From Microlunatus antarcticus (GTDB lineage Bacteria; Actinomycetota; Actinomycetes; Propionibacteriales; Propionibacteriaceae): 64,000 nucleotides of DNA. Both the position numbers and the translations under genes were made by a program. The stretch lies in assembly GCF_014193425.1 (NCBI RefSeq), contig NZ_JACHZG010000001.1:3534001-3598000 (forward strand). The letters are read 5' to 3'. Below the pieces are notes generated by a model that saw only the letters and a program-made list of their open reading frames with translations, was not told the origin of the DNA and searched no databases. How positions within the stretch are numbered: position 1 is the stretch's first letter; every line of letters begins with the position of its first letter. Of the stretch, positions 26,637 to 36,099 are shown one piece after another.

Positions 26637-27829
26637 GCACGCTCCGGCAGTCCGTCGAGATCCAGAAGGCCGCGGGTCGGGTCCCGAAGGACGAGAACAC
26701 CGGCCTGCGCGCCCTCGCGAGGCGTTTCCCGCCCTCCCCGCCCGGGTCAGCCCGCGGCGTGGTGCGGTCGATGGGCAGCGACGAGCCCAAGCCGTGGGCC
26801 ATCATCCTGTGCCGGCTGAAGGGCGAGCCGGCGGACCAAGCCAAGGAGGCGCCGGCGGAGACGCTCTACCGCGCCGTCTTCGCGAACCGCTCCGGCGGCG
26901 TCGGCGACTACTGGCGTGACGCCTCGCTGGGCCACATCGACGTGCGGGGGTCGCAGGTGTTCGGCTGGGTCACGGTCTCCCTGACCCGGGCTCAGGCCGG
27001 CGGGTCAGGCGCCACGACCCCGCCCGGGCCGGGACGGCGCGGCCTGTGCCAAGCCGGGATCGACGCGTTGCGCGCGACCGGGGTGGACACCTCGCCGTTC
27101 GCCGGCTTCGTCGCGGTCTACGTCGAGAACTGGTCCAAGGACGGGGTGATCCCGCCCGGGAAGACGCAGGAGGACATCCCGTGGGCGGTCTGGGCCCCGT
27201 TCTGGCTGGACGGCAGCGCGTCCGGCAGCTTCACCACGCTCACCCCGCCGCACGCCGCCGACATCGTGTGCCACGAGATGGGCCACGGCTTCGGGCTGCA
27301 GCACGACCGCACGCCCGGTCTGACCAAGGACTACGCCGACCCCTGCTGCCTGATGAGCCAGCGACCGCTCGCGTGGGACGACACCTACGGCACGAACTTC
27401 GGCCCTCGCGTCTGCGCCACCCACCTGCTGCAGAACGGCTGGATCTACGAGCACCGGGTGCTCCGCGACGACGGCGGTTGGTTGCGGTCTGGCAGCGGGA
27501 CCACGGTCGCGCTCGCCGCCACGGACGACGCCGGCGCGCGGGCCAACCTCCTGGCGATCCTGCGTGCGCAACCGGCTTGGGACTACCACCTCGAGCTGGC
27601 GCGGCCGACCGGGTGGGACCGCGGCCTCGACGCGGACCTTCTCCTGATCCGGCGCGTCGACCTCGACGAGAGCAAGAATCCGACGGCGATCATCCTGGGT
27701 CAGGTGGCGGTGCCCACTCGCCCCGGCGAGACCGCTTCTACGACCGAGCCGACCGGCAACGTGCTCTTCGAGGTGCGGCGCGGTGACGAGACGGGCCGTG
27801 TCGCGCTCGTCACGGCCACCGCACTGTGA
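26633..27829 (+). CDS. Metzincin-type zinc metalloprotease, no signal peptide
   Basis: This 398-residue protein has the zinc motif HEMGHGFGLQHD (HExxHxxGxxH; His214, Glu215, His218, His224) and a Met-turn candidate, CCLM (Met241). This is the metzincin pattern. Upstream (SGGVGDYWRDASLGHIDVRGSQVFGW) resembles the M6/immune-inhibitor and related clan MA pre-active-site region. The N-terminus (MSTLRQSVEIQ) has no signal peptide or propeptide cleavage signature. Its start overlaps the stop of the tail-fibre-like gene, so the pair is co-translated and perhaps co-delivered. The substrate is unknown. Confidence 0.75.
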   Translation: MSTLRQSVEIQKAAGRVPKDENTGLRALARRFPPSPPGSARGVVRSMGSDEPKPWAIILCRLKGEPADQAKEAPAETLYRAVFANRSGGVGDYWRDASLGHIDVRGSQVFGWVTVSLTRAQAGGSGATTPPGPGRRGLCQAGIDALRATGVDTSPFAGFVAVYVENWSKDGVIPPGKTQEDIPWAVWAPFWLDGSASGSFTTLTPPHAADIVCHEMGHGFGLQHDRTPGLTKDYADPCCLMSQRPLAWDDTYGTNFGPRVCATHLLQNGWIYEHRVLRDDGGWLRSGSGTTVALAATDDAGARANLLAILRAQPAWDYHLELARPTGWDRGLDADLLLIRRVDLDESKNPTAIILGQVAVPTRPGETASTTEPTGNVLFEVRRGDETGRVALVTATAL

Positions 27830-27864
27830 CGTGCGGGAGCCGGGCTCCAGCGCAGGGTGGCAGG

Positions 27865-28275
27865 TCAGCCGCGAGGCGTCAGGCGGAGCACCGGGATCAC
27901 CCGGTCGGTCTTCGCCTCGTACGCGCGGAAGCCGTCGGACATCTGCTTGAACCGCGCCCACGCGGCGTCGCGCTCGGCGCCGTGCAGGTCGGTCACGTGG
28001 ACCTGCTCCACCCCGTCCGGCGTCTCGACGGTGACGTCGGGGTGCGCGAGCAGGTTGTGGTACCAGTCGGGGTTCTTGTCGGCCCCGGCCGCCGAGGCGG
28101 CGACGAGCCGTGAGCCGTCGTCCTCCCGGATGTTCGCCACGGGGTTGATCCGTTCCTCGCCCGACCGGGCACCGAGGTGGTGGACCAGGACGAGGCCGCG
28201 GCCGAAGCCCATGGTCTCGACGATGCCATCGTTCGCGCGGAACTCCTCGATGATCTGCTGGTTCCAGTCGGCCAC
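27865..28275 (-). CDS. Deazaflavin (F420)-dependent nitroreductase family protein
   Basis: This 136-residue split-barrel protein matches the Ddn family: NQQIIEEFRANDGIV at the start, LVLVHHLGARSGEERINPV, SAAGADKNPDWYHNLLAHPDV, and VIPVLRLTP at the end. F420-dependent members reduce quinones or nitroimidazoles, but family assignment does not fix the cofactor. It diverges from the ABC-F gene with 64 bp between and is convergent with the metalloprotease. Confidence 0.88.
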   Translation of the reverse strand: MADWNQQIIEEFRANDGIVETMGFGRGLVLVHHLGARSGEERINPVANIREDDGSRLVAASAAGADKNPDWYHNLLAHPDVTVETPDGVEQVHVTDLHGAERDAAWARFKQMSDGFRAYEAKTDRVIPVLRLTPRG

Positions 28276-28339
28276 GCGTCATCATCACCCCGTCCAGCGA
28301 CGACCCGCCACCCCCGCGACGTGGAACACTTGGCCTCCT

Positions 28340-30121
28340 ATGGCCAACCTCGTCAACGCCGAACGTCTCACCATCACCTTCGGCACCCGCACCCTGCTCG
28401 ACGAGGTCAGTCTCGGACTGTCCCGCGGCGACGTCATCGGCGTCGTCGGACGCAACGGTGACGGCAAGACCACCCTCCTCCGCATCCTCACCGGGACCGC
28501 CGAGCCCGATTCCGGCCGCGTCACGCGGACGGGACGGGTGTCGATCGGCTACCTCATCCAGACCGACGACGTGCCGCCCGGGACCACCGTCCGCTCGATC
28601 ATCGTCGACGGCCAGCCGGACCACGTCTGGGCCGCCGACGCCGGCACCCGCGCGGTCGTCGAGCACCTGCTGGCCGACGTCGACCTCGACACCGAGCTCA
28701 CCACCCTCTCGGGCGGCGAGCGACGTCGCGTCGCGCTGACGGAGCTGCTGCTCGGCGACCACGACCTGCTCGTGCTCGACGAGCCGACCAACCACCTCGA
28801 CGTCGAGGCCGTCGCCTGGCTCGCCGACGCGCTCAACGCGCTGCAGGCCCGCTCGGTCGCGATGCTCGTCGTCAGCCACGACCGGTGGTTCCTGGACGCG
28901 ATCTGCACGCGCATCTGGGAGGTCCACGACGCCCGCGTCGACGCGTACGACGGGGGCTACGCCGCGTACGTGCTCGCCCGCGCCGAGCGCGCCCGGCAGG
29001 CCAGCGCCGCCGACGCCCGCCGCAAGAACCTGCTGCGCAAGGAGCTGGCCTGGCTGCGCCGCGGCCCGCCCGCGCGGACCTCGAAGCCGCAGTTCCGGAT
29101 CGATGCGGCCAACGCCCTGATCGCCGACGAGCCGCCGCCGCGCGACCGGTTCGAGCTGCAGCGCTTCGCCACCAGCCGGCTGGGCAAGGACGTCTTCGAC
29201 CTCAAGCACGTCGACCTCTCGGTCGGCGAGCCGCCGAAGGTGCTGCTCGAGGACCTCACCTGGTCCATCGGCCCGGGCGACCGCATCGGCCTGGTCGGGG
29301 TCAACGGCGCCGGCAAGTCGTCGCTGCTGCGCCTGCTCGACGGCGAGGCCCAGCCGACCTCGGGCACGGTCAAGCAGGGCAAGACGCTCAACATCGGCCA
29401 CCTCGGCCAGACGCTCATGCAGCTCGAGGGCCTCACCGGCTCCGAGCGCGTGCTCGAGTCGGTCGAGGGCGTCAAGCGCCAGGTCCGCGTCGCCACCGGG
29501 ACCGAGGTGTCGGCCAGCACCCTGCTCGAGGGCTTCGGCTTCACCGGCAACAAGCTGACGACCCGCCTCGACGACCTGTCCGGCGGGGAGCGACGCCGCC
29601 TGCAGCTGCTCCGCCTGCTGCTCGCGGAGCCGAACGTGCTGCTGCTCGACGAGCCGACGAACGACCTCGACATCGACACCCTCAACGTCGTCGAGGACTA
29701 CCTGGACGGCTGGCCGGGCACGCTGATCGTGGTCAGCCACGACCGGTACTTCCTCGAGCGGGTCTGCGACGTCACGTACGCACTGATGGGCGACGGAACC
29801 TGCGTGCTGCTGCCCGGCGGCGTCGAGCAGTACCTCGAGGTGCGCCGCCAGCGGGCCGCCGCCGGGGATCTGCCGACCGGTCCGGTGTCGAACGGCACGA
29901 CCGCCAACGCCGACCTGCGCACCGCCCGCAAGACCATGTCGCGGGTCGAGTCGCAGATCGGCAAGGTCGACAAGCGGATCGCGACGCTGCACACGCAGAT
30001 GGCCAAGGCGGCGGCGGACTACAGCAAGCTCGCCGACCTGCAGCGCGAGCTCGACGCGGCCACCGCGGAGAAGGACGACCTCGAGCTCGCGTGGCTCGAG
30101 GCCGCGGACCTCGTCGGTTGA
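28340..30121 (+). CDS. ABC-F family ATPase (Uup-like)
   Basis: This 593-residue protein has two ABC domains and no membrane segment: Walker [12 protein letters not shown] and [11 protein letters not shown], signatures [12 protein letters not shown] and [12 protein letters not shown], and Walker B DEPTNHLD and DEPTNDLD. The inter-domain linker and the charged C-terminal coiled coil (about 520-590) are like Uup/EttA-type proteins acting on the ribosome. The start is the ATG at 28340. Its stop overlaps the TTG start of kynureninase, an odd partner. A resistance role is possible but not shown. Confidence 0.9.
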   Translation: MANLVNAERLTITFGTRTLLDEVSLGLSRGDVIGVVGRNGDGKTTLLRILTGTAEPDSGRVTRTGRVSIGYLIQTDDVPPGTTVRSIIVDGQPDHVWAADAGTRAVVEHLLADVDLDTELTTLSGGERRRVALTELLLGDHDLLVLDEPTNHLDVEAVAWLADALNALQARSVAMLVVSHDRWFLDAICTRIWEVHDARVDAYDGGYAAYVLARAERARQASAADARRKNLLRKELAWLRRGPPARTSKPQFRIDAANALIADEPPPRDRFELQRFATSRLGKDVFDLKHVDLSVGEPPKVLLEDLTWSIGPGDRIGLVGVNGAGKSSLLRLLDGEAQPTSGTVKQGKTLNIGHLGQTLMQLEGLTGSERVLESVEGVKRQVRVATGTEVSASTLLEGFGFTGNKLTTRLDDLSGGERRRLQLLRLLLAEPNVLLLDEPTNDLDIDTLNVVEDYLDGWPGTLIVVSHDRYFLERVCDVTYALMGDGTCVLLPGGVEQYLEVRRQRAAAGDLPTGPVSNGTTANADLRTARKTMSRVESQIGKVDKRIATLHTQMAKAAADYSKLADLQRELDAATAEKDDLELAWLEAADLVG

Positions 30122-31362
30122 TCACGCGCGAGGACTGCGTACGGCTCGACGCGGCGGACCCGCTGGCAGCGCTCCGCGACGCGTTCGTGCTGCCGCCCGG
30201 GGTCTACCTGGACGGCAACTCGCTCGGTGCGCGACCGAAGGCGGCCGCCGCCCGGGCGGCCGCCGTGGTCGAGCGCGAGTGGGGCCAGGACCTGATCGCC
30301 AGCTGGAACACGGCCGGCTGGTGGGAGCTGCCCGTCCGGCTCGGCGACCGGCTCGCTCCCCTGATCGGCGGCGGCCCGGGGAGCACGGTCGTCACCGACA
30401 CCACGTCGGCCAACCTGTTCAAGGCCCTCGCCGCGGCCCTCGCGCTCCAGGCGAGCGCCGACCCGCGCCGGACGGTCGTGGTGAGCGAGCGCGACAACTT
30501 CCCGACCGACCTCTACATCTCCCACGGGCTGACCGAGCTGCTGGGCCGCGGTCACGAGCTGCGCCTGGTCGACAGCCCCGAGGAGCTCGCCGCGGCGCTC
30601 GACGACACCACGGCCGTCGTCACGCTGAGCCACGTCAACTACCGCACGGGCGCGCTGTGGGACCTCGCCGCGGTCACCGCGCAGGTCCACGCAGCCGGAG
30701 CGCTCGTGGTGTGGGACCTCGCGCACTCGGCCGGCGCCCTGCCCATCGGCCTGACCGCCGCCGACGCCGACTTCGCGGTGGGCTGCACGTACAAGTACCT
30801 GAACGGCGGGCCGGGCTCCCCCGCCTTCCTGTGGGTCAACCCGCGTCACGTCGAGAGCAGCCGCCAGCCGCTCACCGGGTGGTGGGGGCACGCCCGGCCC
30901 TTCGCGATGGAGGACGTGTACGAGCCCGCGCCCGGCGTGGCCCGGTTCCTCGGCGGGACCCAGCCGGTCGTCTCCCTCGCGCTCGTCGAGTGCGGCCTGG
31001 ACGTCGCGCTGCGCGCCGACCTGGAGGAGGTCCGCGCCAAGTCGCTCGCCCTGGGTGACCTGTTCCTCGACCTCGTCGAGGAACGGTGCGGCGGCGAGCT
31101 CACCCTCGTCACGCCCCGCGAGCACGAGCGCCGGGGCAGCCACCTCACCTTCGCGCACCCGGAGGCGTACGCCGTCGTCCAGGCGCTGATCGCCCGCGGC
31201 GTGGTCGGCGACTTCCGCGAGCCGGACTGCCTGCGGCTCGGACTCACCCCGCTCTACCTGCGCCACGTCGACGTCTACGACGCCGTAGAGATCCTGGCCG
31301 ACGTCCTCGCCACGCGGGCGTGGGACGACGACCGCTACAAGGTGCGTTCCGCGGTCACCTGA
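30118..31362 (+). CDS. kynU: Kynureninase
   Basis: This 414-residue PLP enzyme cleaves kynurenine to anthranilate and alanine. Family landmarks: [46 protein letters not shown], and the PLP lysine in [19 protein letters not shown]. The only start at the domain edge is a TTG overlapping the ABC-F stop (TTGA). No tryptophan dioxygenase or formamidase is in this window, so the rest of the kynurenine pathway must lie elsewhere, if present. Confidence 0.92.
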   Translation: MITREDCVRLDAADPLAALRDAFVLPPGVYLDGNSLGARPKAAAARAAAVVEREWGQDLIASWNTAGWWELPVRLGDRLAPLIGGGPGSTVVTDTTSANLFKALAAALALQASADPRRTVVVSERDNFPTDLYISHGLTELLGRGHELRLVDSPEELAAALDDTTAVVTLSHVNYRTGALWDLAAVTAQVHAAGALVVWDLAHSAGALPIGLTAADADFAVGCTYKYLNGGPGSPAFLWVNPRHVESSRQPLTGWWGHARPFAMEDVYEPAPGVARFLGGTQPVVSLALVECGLDVALRADLEEVRAKSLALGDLFLDLVEERCGGELTLVTPREHERRGSHLTFAHPEAYAVVQALIARGVVGDFREPDCLRLGLTPLYLRHVDVYDAVEILADVLATRAWDDDRYKVRSAVT

Positions 31363-31454
31363 GACTGACGCTCCCTCCAAACTTCTGTGCGGAAAACCAC
31401 CTCTGGTGTCGTTCCTACGTCAGAAGTTCGAGAGAGCAGGGTCAGGGAGCGGCG

Positions 31455-32039
31455 TCAGGGCGTGCGGAGGCCCTGGGACGCGCGCGAGACGATCTCGGTC
31501 ACCCGCTTCTCGCGGGTGGCGGCGCGCTTGGCGCTGCCCAGCCACACCAGCGCGGCGCGCTTGGGCGACCGCGGGAACGCGTCCCACTGCCGTCGGGCCT
31601 CCGGGTCCGTGTCGAGCGCCGCTGCGAGCTCGGGGGGTTCGGTCAGGGTCTCGGCGTCGTCGAGCAAGGTCCAGGCCCCGCTCGACCGGGCCTCGTCGAC
31701 GACCGCCTGACCGCGCGGCAGCATCAGCCCGGCCGCCTCCAGCTCGGCGACCCGCTGCTGGTTGGTCCGCGCCCAGCCGCTGCCCGGTCGGCGCGGGGTC
31801 AGCCGGATGGCGCTGCGTCCCTCGTCCACGCCCCGGGCCTGACCGTCGATCCAGCCCACGCGCAGGCACTCGCGCACGACGGCCTCGTACGCGACGTGCC
31901 GCTCGGGGTCGGCGCTCCGCTTCCACGTCACCAGCCAGACGCCGGGCGCGGAGGTGTGGTGCTCGGCGAGCCAGGCCTGCAGCTCCGCGAGGTCGGTGAC
32001 CTCGAGCTGCTCGAGCTCCACCCTCGGCGTCTGTGCCAC
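31455..32039 (-). CDS. YdeI/OmpD-associated family protein
   Basis: This 194-residue protein matches the YdeI family: HTSAPGVWLVTWKR, AYEAVVRECLRVGWIDGQ, RLTPRRPGSGWARTNQQRV, and the C-terminal FPRSPKRAALVWLGSAKRAATREKRVTEIV. Its role is not established. The GTG at 32039 is where similarity begins. It is convergent with kynU and divergent from glnII. Confidence 0.85.
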   Translation of the reverse strand: MAQTPRVELEQLEVTDLAELQAWLAEHHTSAPGVWLVTWKRSADPERHVAYEAVVRECLRVGWIDGQARGVDEGRSAIRLTPRRPGSGWARTNQQRVAELEAAGLMLPRGQAVVDEARSSGAWTLLDDAETLTEPPELAAALDTDPEARRQWDAFPRSPKRAALVWLGSAKRAATREKRVTEIVSRASQGLRTP

Positions 32040-32093
32040 GGGGCCAGCATCGCAGCGGACCCGTCGCGAGATCGTCACGGGCCGTCCGGGCGT

Positions 32094-32131
32094 GTGCGCC
32101 CGGGGAAACCTCGCCGACACGGCGCCGACAT
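32094..32131 (+). promoter_or_regulatory. Candidate GlnR-type array upstream of glnII
   Basis: Pentamers GTGCG, GAAAC, GACAC and GACAT are spaced by exactly 6 bp (11-bp phase), 65 bp before the glnII ATG. The GlnR consensus is gTnAc-n6-GaAAc repeated; the fit is partial. Confidence 0.35.
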
Positions 32132-32195
32132 CACGCCCGACCAGGATGCGTCGAGGACGCCGCGCACCAGCGTGGGGGCAGAAGGAGTTCTCGGG

Positions 32196-33206
32196 ATGCC
32201 GTATCAGGCGGAGTACATCTGGATCGACGGCACGAAGCCGTCGCCGATCATGCGGAGCAAGACGCGCATCGTGGCCGACGGCAAGGAGCCCGACATCTGG
32301 GGCTTCGACGGGTCGAGCACCAACCAGGCTCCAGGCGCCAACTCCGACTGCGTGCTCCAGCCGGTCTACACGGTGCCGGACCCGCTGCGCGGCCGCGACA
32401 ACATCCTCGTCATGTGCGAGGTCCAGCTGACCGACTTCACCCCGCACCCCACGAACACGCGGGCAGCCTCCGTGGCGGCGGCGGAGAAGTACGCCGACCA
32501 GAACCCGATGTTCGGCATCGAGCAGGAGTACACGTTCATGCAGGCCGGGCGTCCGCTCGGCTGGCCCGAGAACGGCTACCCCGCCCCGCAGGGCCCGTAC
32601 TACTGCGGCGTCGGCGGCGAGAAGATGGTCGGCCGCGACATCATCGAGCGCCACACGCAGGCCTGCCTGGACGCCGGCCTCGCGATCGAGGGCACCAACG
32701 CCGAGGTCATGATGGCGCAGTGGGAGTTCCAGATCGGGGTGCTCAACGCGCCCATGATCGGCGACCAGATGTGGATCGCCCGCTGGCTGCTGCACCGCAT
32801 CGCCGAGGACTACGACGTCACCGTCAGCTTCGACGCGAAGCCGATGAAGGGTGACTGGAACGGCGCCGGCGCGCACACGAACTTCTCGACCAAGGCGACG
32901 ATGGACGGCTACGACGCGATCGTCGTGGCGTGCGAGGCCCTGGGCAAGAACGCCGAGGCGCACGTCCTTGCGTACGGGGCCGGCATCGAGGACCGCCTGA
33001 CCGGTGCGCACGAGACGGCGAGCTTCAAGGAGTTCAGCTGGGGTGCCTCGGACCGCGGCGCCTCGGTCCGCATCCCCTGGGCCGTCGAGAAGGCCAAGAA
33101 AGGCTGGCTCGAGGACCGTCGGCCCAACGCCAACATGGACCCCTACCTGGTCACCGGCATGATCATCGACACCTGCTGCAGCGCACTGGCGGAGGCGGGC
33201 TTCTAA
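32196..33206 (+). CDS. glnII: Glutamine synthetase type II
   Basis: This 336-residue eukaryotic-type glutamine synthetase is unrelated in length and layout to bacterial type I. Signatures: YIWIDGTKPSPIMRSKTR, WGFDGSSTNQAPG, FGIEQEYTFM, GTNAEVMMAQWEFQIG, GAGAHTNFSTKAT and RGASVRIPW. It is not regulated by adenylylation, and in actinobacteria expression usually rises under nitrogen limitation through GlnR. The start is the ATG at 32196 after GGAG. Type I glnA and glnA2 are also in the window. Confidence 0.97.
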   Translation: MPYQAEYIWIDGTKPSPIMRSKTRIVADGKEPDIWGFDGSSTNQAPGANSDCVLQPVYTVPDPLRGRDNILVMCEVQLTDFTPHPTNTRAASVAAAEKYADQNPMFGIEQEYTFMQAGRPLGWPENGYPAPQGPYYCGVGGEKMVGRDIIERHTQACLDAGLAIEGTNAEVMMAQWEFQIGVLNAPMIGDQMWIARWLLHRIAEDYDVTVSFDAKPMKGDWNGAGAHTNFSTKATMDGYDAIVVACEALGKNAEAHVLAYGAGIEDRLTGAHETASFKEFSWGASDRGASVRIPWAVEKAKKGWLEDRRPNANMDPYLVTGMIIDTCCSALAEAGF

Positions 33207-33207
33207 C

Positions 33208-33231
33208 CCTTCGACAGGCTCAGGAGCGTTC
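33208..33231 (+). repeat. Dispersed CCTTCGACAGGCTCAGG-type repeat
   Basis: CCTTCGACAGGC at 33210-33221 sits just after the glnII stop. The reverse complement of the same 12-mer, with one more base on each side, recurs near 61620. Similar sequences are, from memory, common intergenic repeats in Nocardioides-type genomes. Confidence 0.5.
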
Positions 33232-33262
33232 GGCGAGCTCCAGGGGCCGTCGGCTCCAGCAC

Positions 33263-33297
33263 GAAGGCCCGTCACCCCTCAGGGGTGGCGGGCCTTC
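33263..33297 (+). terminator. Terminator hairpin after glnII
   Basis: A 17-bp stem with one mismatch (33263-33279 pairing 33281-33297). Its core GGCCCGTCACCCC is shared with the glnA terminator at 35985-36020. Confidence 0.8.
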
Positions 33298-33307
33298 GCG
33301 GTGCCAG

Positions 33308-33353
33308 GGCGGACGACGCTGTCCTCCCGGGGTCAGGGGCGGACGACGCTGTC
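33308..33353 (+). repeat. Two copies of a 16-bp direct repeat, 30 bp apart
   Basis: GGCGGACGACGCTGTC occurs at 33308-33323 and 33338-33353 in the space after glnII. It looks like a short tandem duplication. No function is apparent. Confidence 0.6.
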
Positions 33354-33382
33354 GGCCCCGAGCTCGGTGCTGGTCGTGCGGG

Positions 33383-33811
33383 TCAGTAGCGGGCGGCGAC
33401 GAGGGGGTCGGGCTCCTCGACCTCGTGCAGGGCGTAGAGGACGATGTCGGCCAGCTTCATGTCCATCGACGCGTCGCCGACGTCGTCGGTCTCGACGAAC
33501 GGGCCGGGCATCCCCTTCGCGCGCCAGGCGCGCTCGATCGAGGAGTGCGTGCCGCCGAGCGCCTTGGACGAGCCGACGATCGCGACGAGGTCCTCGTAGC
33601 GGGCACGGCCGGGAGCCGCCTTGGCGACCGCGCGGATGTACTCCACGCGGTTGTGGCCGTAACCCCGGAGCAGCGCGATCACCTTCTGGTGGATGGCCTC
33701 GGGGTCGGTCGTCGCGGCGTCGGAGGCAGCCGAGAGACGGTCGAGGACGGCGCGGGCCTTGCTCAGGTCGGCCGCGTCGTCGGGGTCGAATGTTACGGTG
33801 ACGTTAACCAT
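33383..33811 (-). CDS. Hypothetical protein
   Basis: This 142-residue soluble protein of unrecognised family begins MVNVTVTFDPDDAADL, has a helical middle (AIHQKVIALLRGYGHNRVEYIRAVAKAA), then YEDLVAIVGSSKALGGTHSSIERAWRAKGM, which could pack as a small helical or helix-turn-helix-like domain. The tail is acidic. The start ATG is followed upstream by a 7-bp inverted repeat (GACCAGG-N6-CCTGGTC). It lies alone between glnII and an RDD gene. The composition is like that of the neighbours. Confidence 0.6.
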   Translation of the reverse strand: MVNVTVTFDPDDAADLSKARAVLDRLSAASDAATTDPEAIHQKVIALLRGYGHNRVEYIRAVAKAAPGRARYEDLVAIVGSSKALGGTHSSIERAWRAKGMPGPFVETDDVGDASMDMKLADIVLYALHEVEEPDPLVAARY

Positions 33812-33813
33812 GA

Positions 33814-33833
33814 GACCAGGATGGCACCTGGTC
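33814..33833. promoter_or_regulatory. Inverted repeat upstream of the 33383-33811 gene
   Basis: GACCAGG-N6-CCTGGTC begins 3 bp upstream of the start codon. It could be an operator or hairpin; no regulator is obvious. Confidence 0.3.
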
Positions 33834-33889
33834 TACTCGCTTTCAAGTGCACTGCACGTGCACGTCCTGAATTGTTACGACGAGGATCG

Positions 33890-34330
33890 TCAGCGCCGGT
33901 TGACGACGACCGTGCCGGCGGCCAGGTCGTGCAGACCCCGTCGGTCGGTGCCGATCACGACGGCCGGCAGGACCACGCAGACCATCGCCGCCCGCAGCGC
34001 CGAGCGCACGAGGCCGAGCTGGGTGCGGTCGACGCGGCCCACGGCGAGGCGGCAGATCAGCTGGCCCGCGCTCCCCCCGGCCAGGACGCAGAGGACCGTC
34101 GTCTCGACGAAGAACACGGACAGCGTCATCCAGCTGGTCCAGCCCTGACCGGTGACGACCCGGGTCCCGAAGAGGAGGACGGCCACGACGGTGCAGATCA
34201 CCCAGTCGACGATCAGCGCCGCGATGCGGCTCCCCCAGCTGGCCAGCGATCCCGGCCCCGCCTGCGGCAGGCCGACGCGCTCGCCCGGGTAGTCGCTCTC
34301 GCCGGCCGTACCGGCGGCCTGCTCAGCCAC
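33890..34330 (-). CDS. RDD family membrane protein
   Basis: This 146-residue protein has three to four membrane segments (about residues 32-55, 63-85 and 105-125). The RDD hallmarks are [33 protein letters not shown] and a C-terminal [15 protein letters not shown]. The family function is mostly unknown. An RDD gene also lies beside glnA in M. tuberculosis (Rv2219A, from memory), so this placement is part of the ancestral order. It diverges from glnA. Confidence 0.85.
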   Translation of the reverse strand: MAEQAAGTAGESDYPGERVGLPQAGPGSLASWGSRIAALIVDWVICTVVAVLLFGTRVVTGQGWTSWMTLSVFFVETTVLCVLAGGSAGQLICRLAVGRVDRTQLGLVRSALRAAMVCVVLPAVVIGTDRRGLHDLAAGTVVVNRR

Positions 34331-34399
34331 ACGTCGAGCGTACGCGGGCGCTCCGCCCGACCCTCGTGAACGACGACCCGCGACCTCGTGTGAGGTGGC

Positions 34400-34437
34400 G
34401 TTACGCGCGCGGAACGTCGCGGAAACCCGGACGCAAC
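34400..34437 (+). promoter_or_regulatory. Candidate GlnR operator upstream of glnA
   Basis: Four pentamers, GTTAC, GGAAC, GAAAC and GCAAC, are separated by exactly 6 bp each. This matches the GlnR layout gTnAc-n6-GaAAc-n6-gTnAc-n6-GaAAc well, 108 bp before the start codon. Confidence 0.6.
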
Positions 34438-34544
34438 CGGGTCTCCCTACGTTCGGATACCGAGGACGTTACGGTCGTGCCCTGCGGCACCCCTGCGCAC
34501 GCACGGCCGTATCTCGCACCGCACGCCTACCCACCGGAGGACAG

Positions 34545-35966
34545 ATGTTCCAAGGCGCCGACGACCTGTTGGCCTACATCAAGAACGAGGGCGTCGAGAT
34601 CGTCGACATCCGGTTCTGCGACCTGCCTGGCCAGATGCAGCACTTCACGGTGCCCGCCGGGTCGTTCGACGAGGCCGTCTTCAGCGACGGCCTGGCCTTC
34701 GACGGCTCCTCCATCCGTGGGTTCCAGAAGATCCACGAGTCGGACATGGCGCTGCTGCCCGACCCGACGACGGCGTTCATCGACCCGTTCCGCAAGGCCA
34801 AGACCCTTGCGCTGAACTTCTTCGTGCACGACCCGTTGACCAAGGAGCCCTACAGCCGCGACCCGCGCAACATCGCGCGCAAGGCGGAGAACTTCCTGGC
34901 CTCCACGGGCATCGGCGACACCGCGTTCTTCGCGCCCGAGGCCGAGTTCTACGTCTTCGACGACGTGCGCTTCGAGACGAAGCAGAACACCGGCTACTAC
35001 TCGATCGACTCCGTCGCCGGCGCCTGGAACACCGGGCGCGTCGAGGAGGGCGGCAACCGCGGCTACAAGGTCAAGTACAAGGGCGGCTACTTCCCGGTCC
35101 CGCCGGTCGACCACTTCGCCGACCTGCGCGACGACATGACCAAGCACCTCGAGGGCTCCGGCCTGATCGTGGAGCGTGCCCACCACGAGGTCGGCACCGC
35201 GGGGCAGGCGGAGATCAACTACCGCTTCAACACGATGCTCGCCGCGGGCGACGACGTGCAGAAGTTCAAGTACATCATCAAGAACACGGCGTGGGCCGCG
35301 GGCAAGACCGCCACCTTCATGCCGAAGCCGATCTTCGGCGACAACGGTTCCGGCATGCACGTGCACAGCTCCATCTGGAACGAGGGCACGCCCCTGTTCT
35401 ACGACGAGGCCGGCTACGGCGGTCTCTCGGACCTCGCCCGCTGGTACATCGGCGGCGTGCTCAAGCACGCGCCGTCGCTGCTCGCCTTCACCAACCCGAG
35501 CGTCAACTCGTACCACCGCCTGGTGCCGGGCTTCGAGGCGCCGGTGAACCTGGTCTACAGCTCGCGCAACCGCTCGGCCGCGATGCGGATCCCGATCACG
35601 GGCTCCAACCCGAAGGCCAAGCGCGTCGAGTTCCGGTGCCCGGACCCGTCGTCGAACCCGTACCTCGCGTTCGCGGCGATCCTCATGGCCGGCATCGACG
35701 GCATCCAGAACAAGACCGAGCCGCTGGCCCCGGTCGACAAGGACCTCTACGAGCTGCCGCCCGAGGAGCACGCGAACGTTCCCACGGTCCCCGACAGCCT
35801 CGGCGGCGTCCTCGACACCCTCGAGGCCGACCACGAGTTCCTGCTGGGCGGCGACGTCTTCACCCCCGACCTGATCGAGACCTGGGTCGAGCTGAAGCGC
35901 ACCGAGATCGACGCCATCCGGCTCCGCCCGACGCCCCACGAGTTCGAGCTCTACTACGACGTGTGA
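34545..35966 (+). CDS. glnA: Glutamine synthetase type I
   Basis: This 473-residue dodecamer subunit makes glutamine from glutamate and ammonia. Signatures: [35 protein letters not shown], the ATP-binding [16 protein letters not shown], and [10 protein letters not shown]. The adenylylation site is [10 protein letters not shown] (Tyr402), the target of GlnE (58591-61563). The ATG at 34545 follows a clear GGAGGA; an in-frame extension to 34395 covers the operator. It is a stand-alone unit ending in its own terminator. Confidence 0.98.
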   Translation: MFQGADDLLAYIKNEGVEIVDIRFCDLPGQMQHFTVPAGSFDEAVFSDGLAFDGSSIRGFQKIHESDMALLPDPTTAFIDPFRKAKTLALNFFVHDPLTKEPYSRDPRNIARKAENFLASTGIGDTAFFAPEAEFYVFDDVRFETKQNTGYYSIDSVAGAWNTGRVEEGGNRGYKVKYKGGYFPVPPVDHFADLRDDMTKHLEGSGLIVERAHHEVGTAGQAEINYRFNTMLAAGDDVQKFKYIIKNTAWAAGKTATFMPKPIFGDNGSGMHVHSSIWNEGTPLFYDEAGYGGLSDLARWYIGGVLKHAPSLLAFTNPSVNSYHRLVPGFEAPVNLVYSSRNRSAAMRIPITGSNPKAKRVEFRCPDPSSNPYLAFAAILMAGIDGIQNKTEPLAPVDKDLYELPPEEHANVPTVPDSLGGVLDTLEADHEFLLGGDVFTPDLIETWVELKRTEIDAIRLRPTPHEFELYYDV

Positions 35967-35984
35967 TCCAGCACCCGTAGGCCT

Positions 35985-36020
35985 CGAGGCCCGTCACCCC
36001 TTCCGGGGTGGCGGGCCTCG
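35985..36020 (+). terminator. Terminator hairpin after glnA
   Basis: A 16-bp stem with one mismatch and a TTCC loop (35985-36000 pairing 36005-36020). Stem and context are nearly the same as the terminator after glnII. Confidence 0.8.
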
Positions 36021-36073
36021 TGCCGTTCAAGGGCGGCGGAGTACGTAGGTGCGCAGTTCCGCACCCCACACGC

Positions 36074-36096
36074 CGCACTCCAGGTGCGGGAGTGCG
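36074..36096 (-). terminator. Short hairpin after the FGGY kinase gene
   Basis: CGCACTCC pairs with GGAGTGCG (8 bp, 7-nt loop) immediately beyond the stop of the leftward kinase gene. Confidence 0.45.
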
Positions 36097-36099
36097 CAG

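Noticed and set aside
27005-29992. 995-codon reverse frame across metalloprotease and ABC-F
   Set aside because: It conflicts with several recognised proteins and has no recognisable domain.
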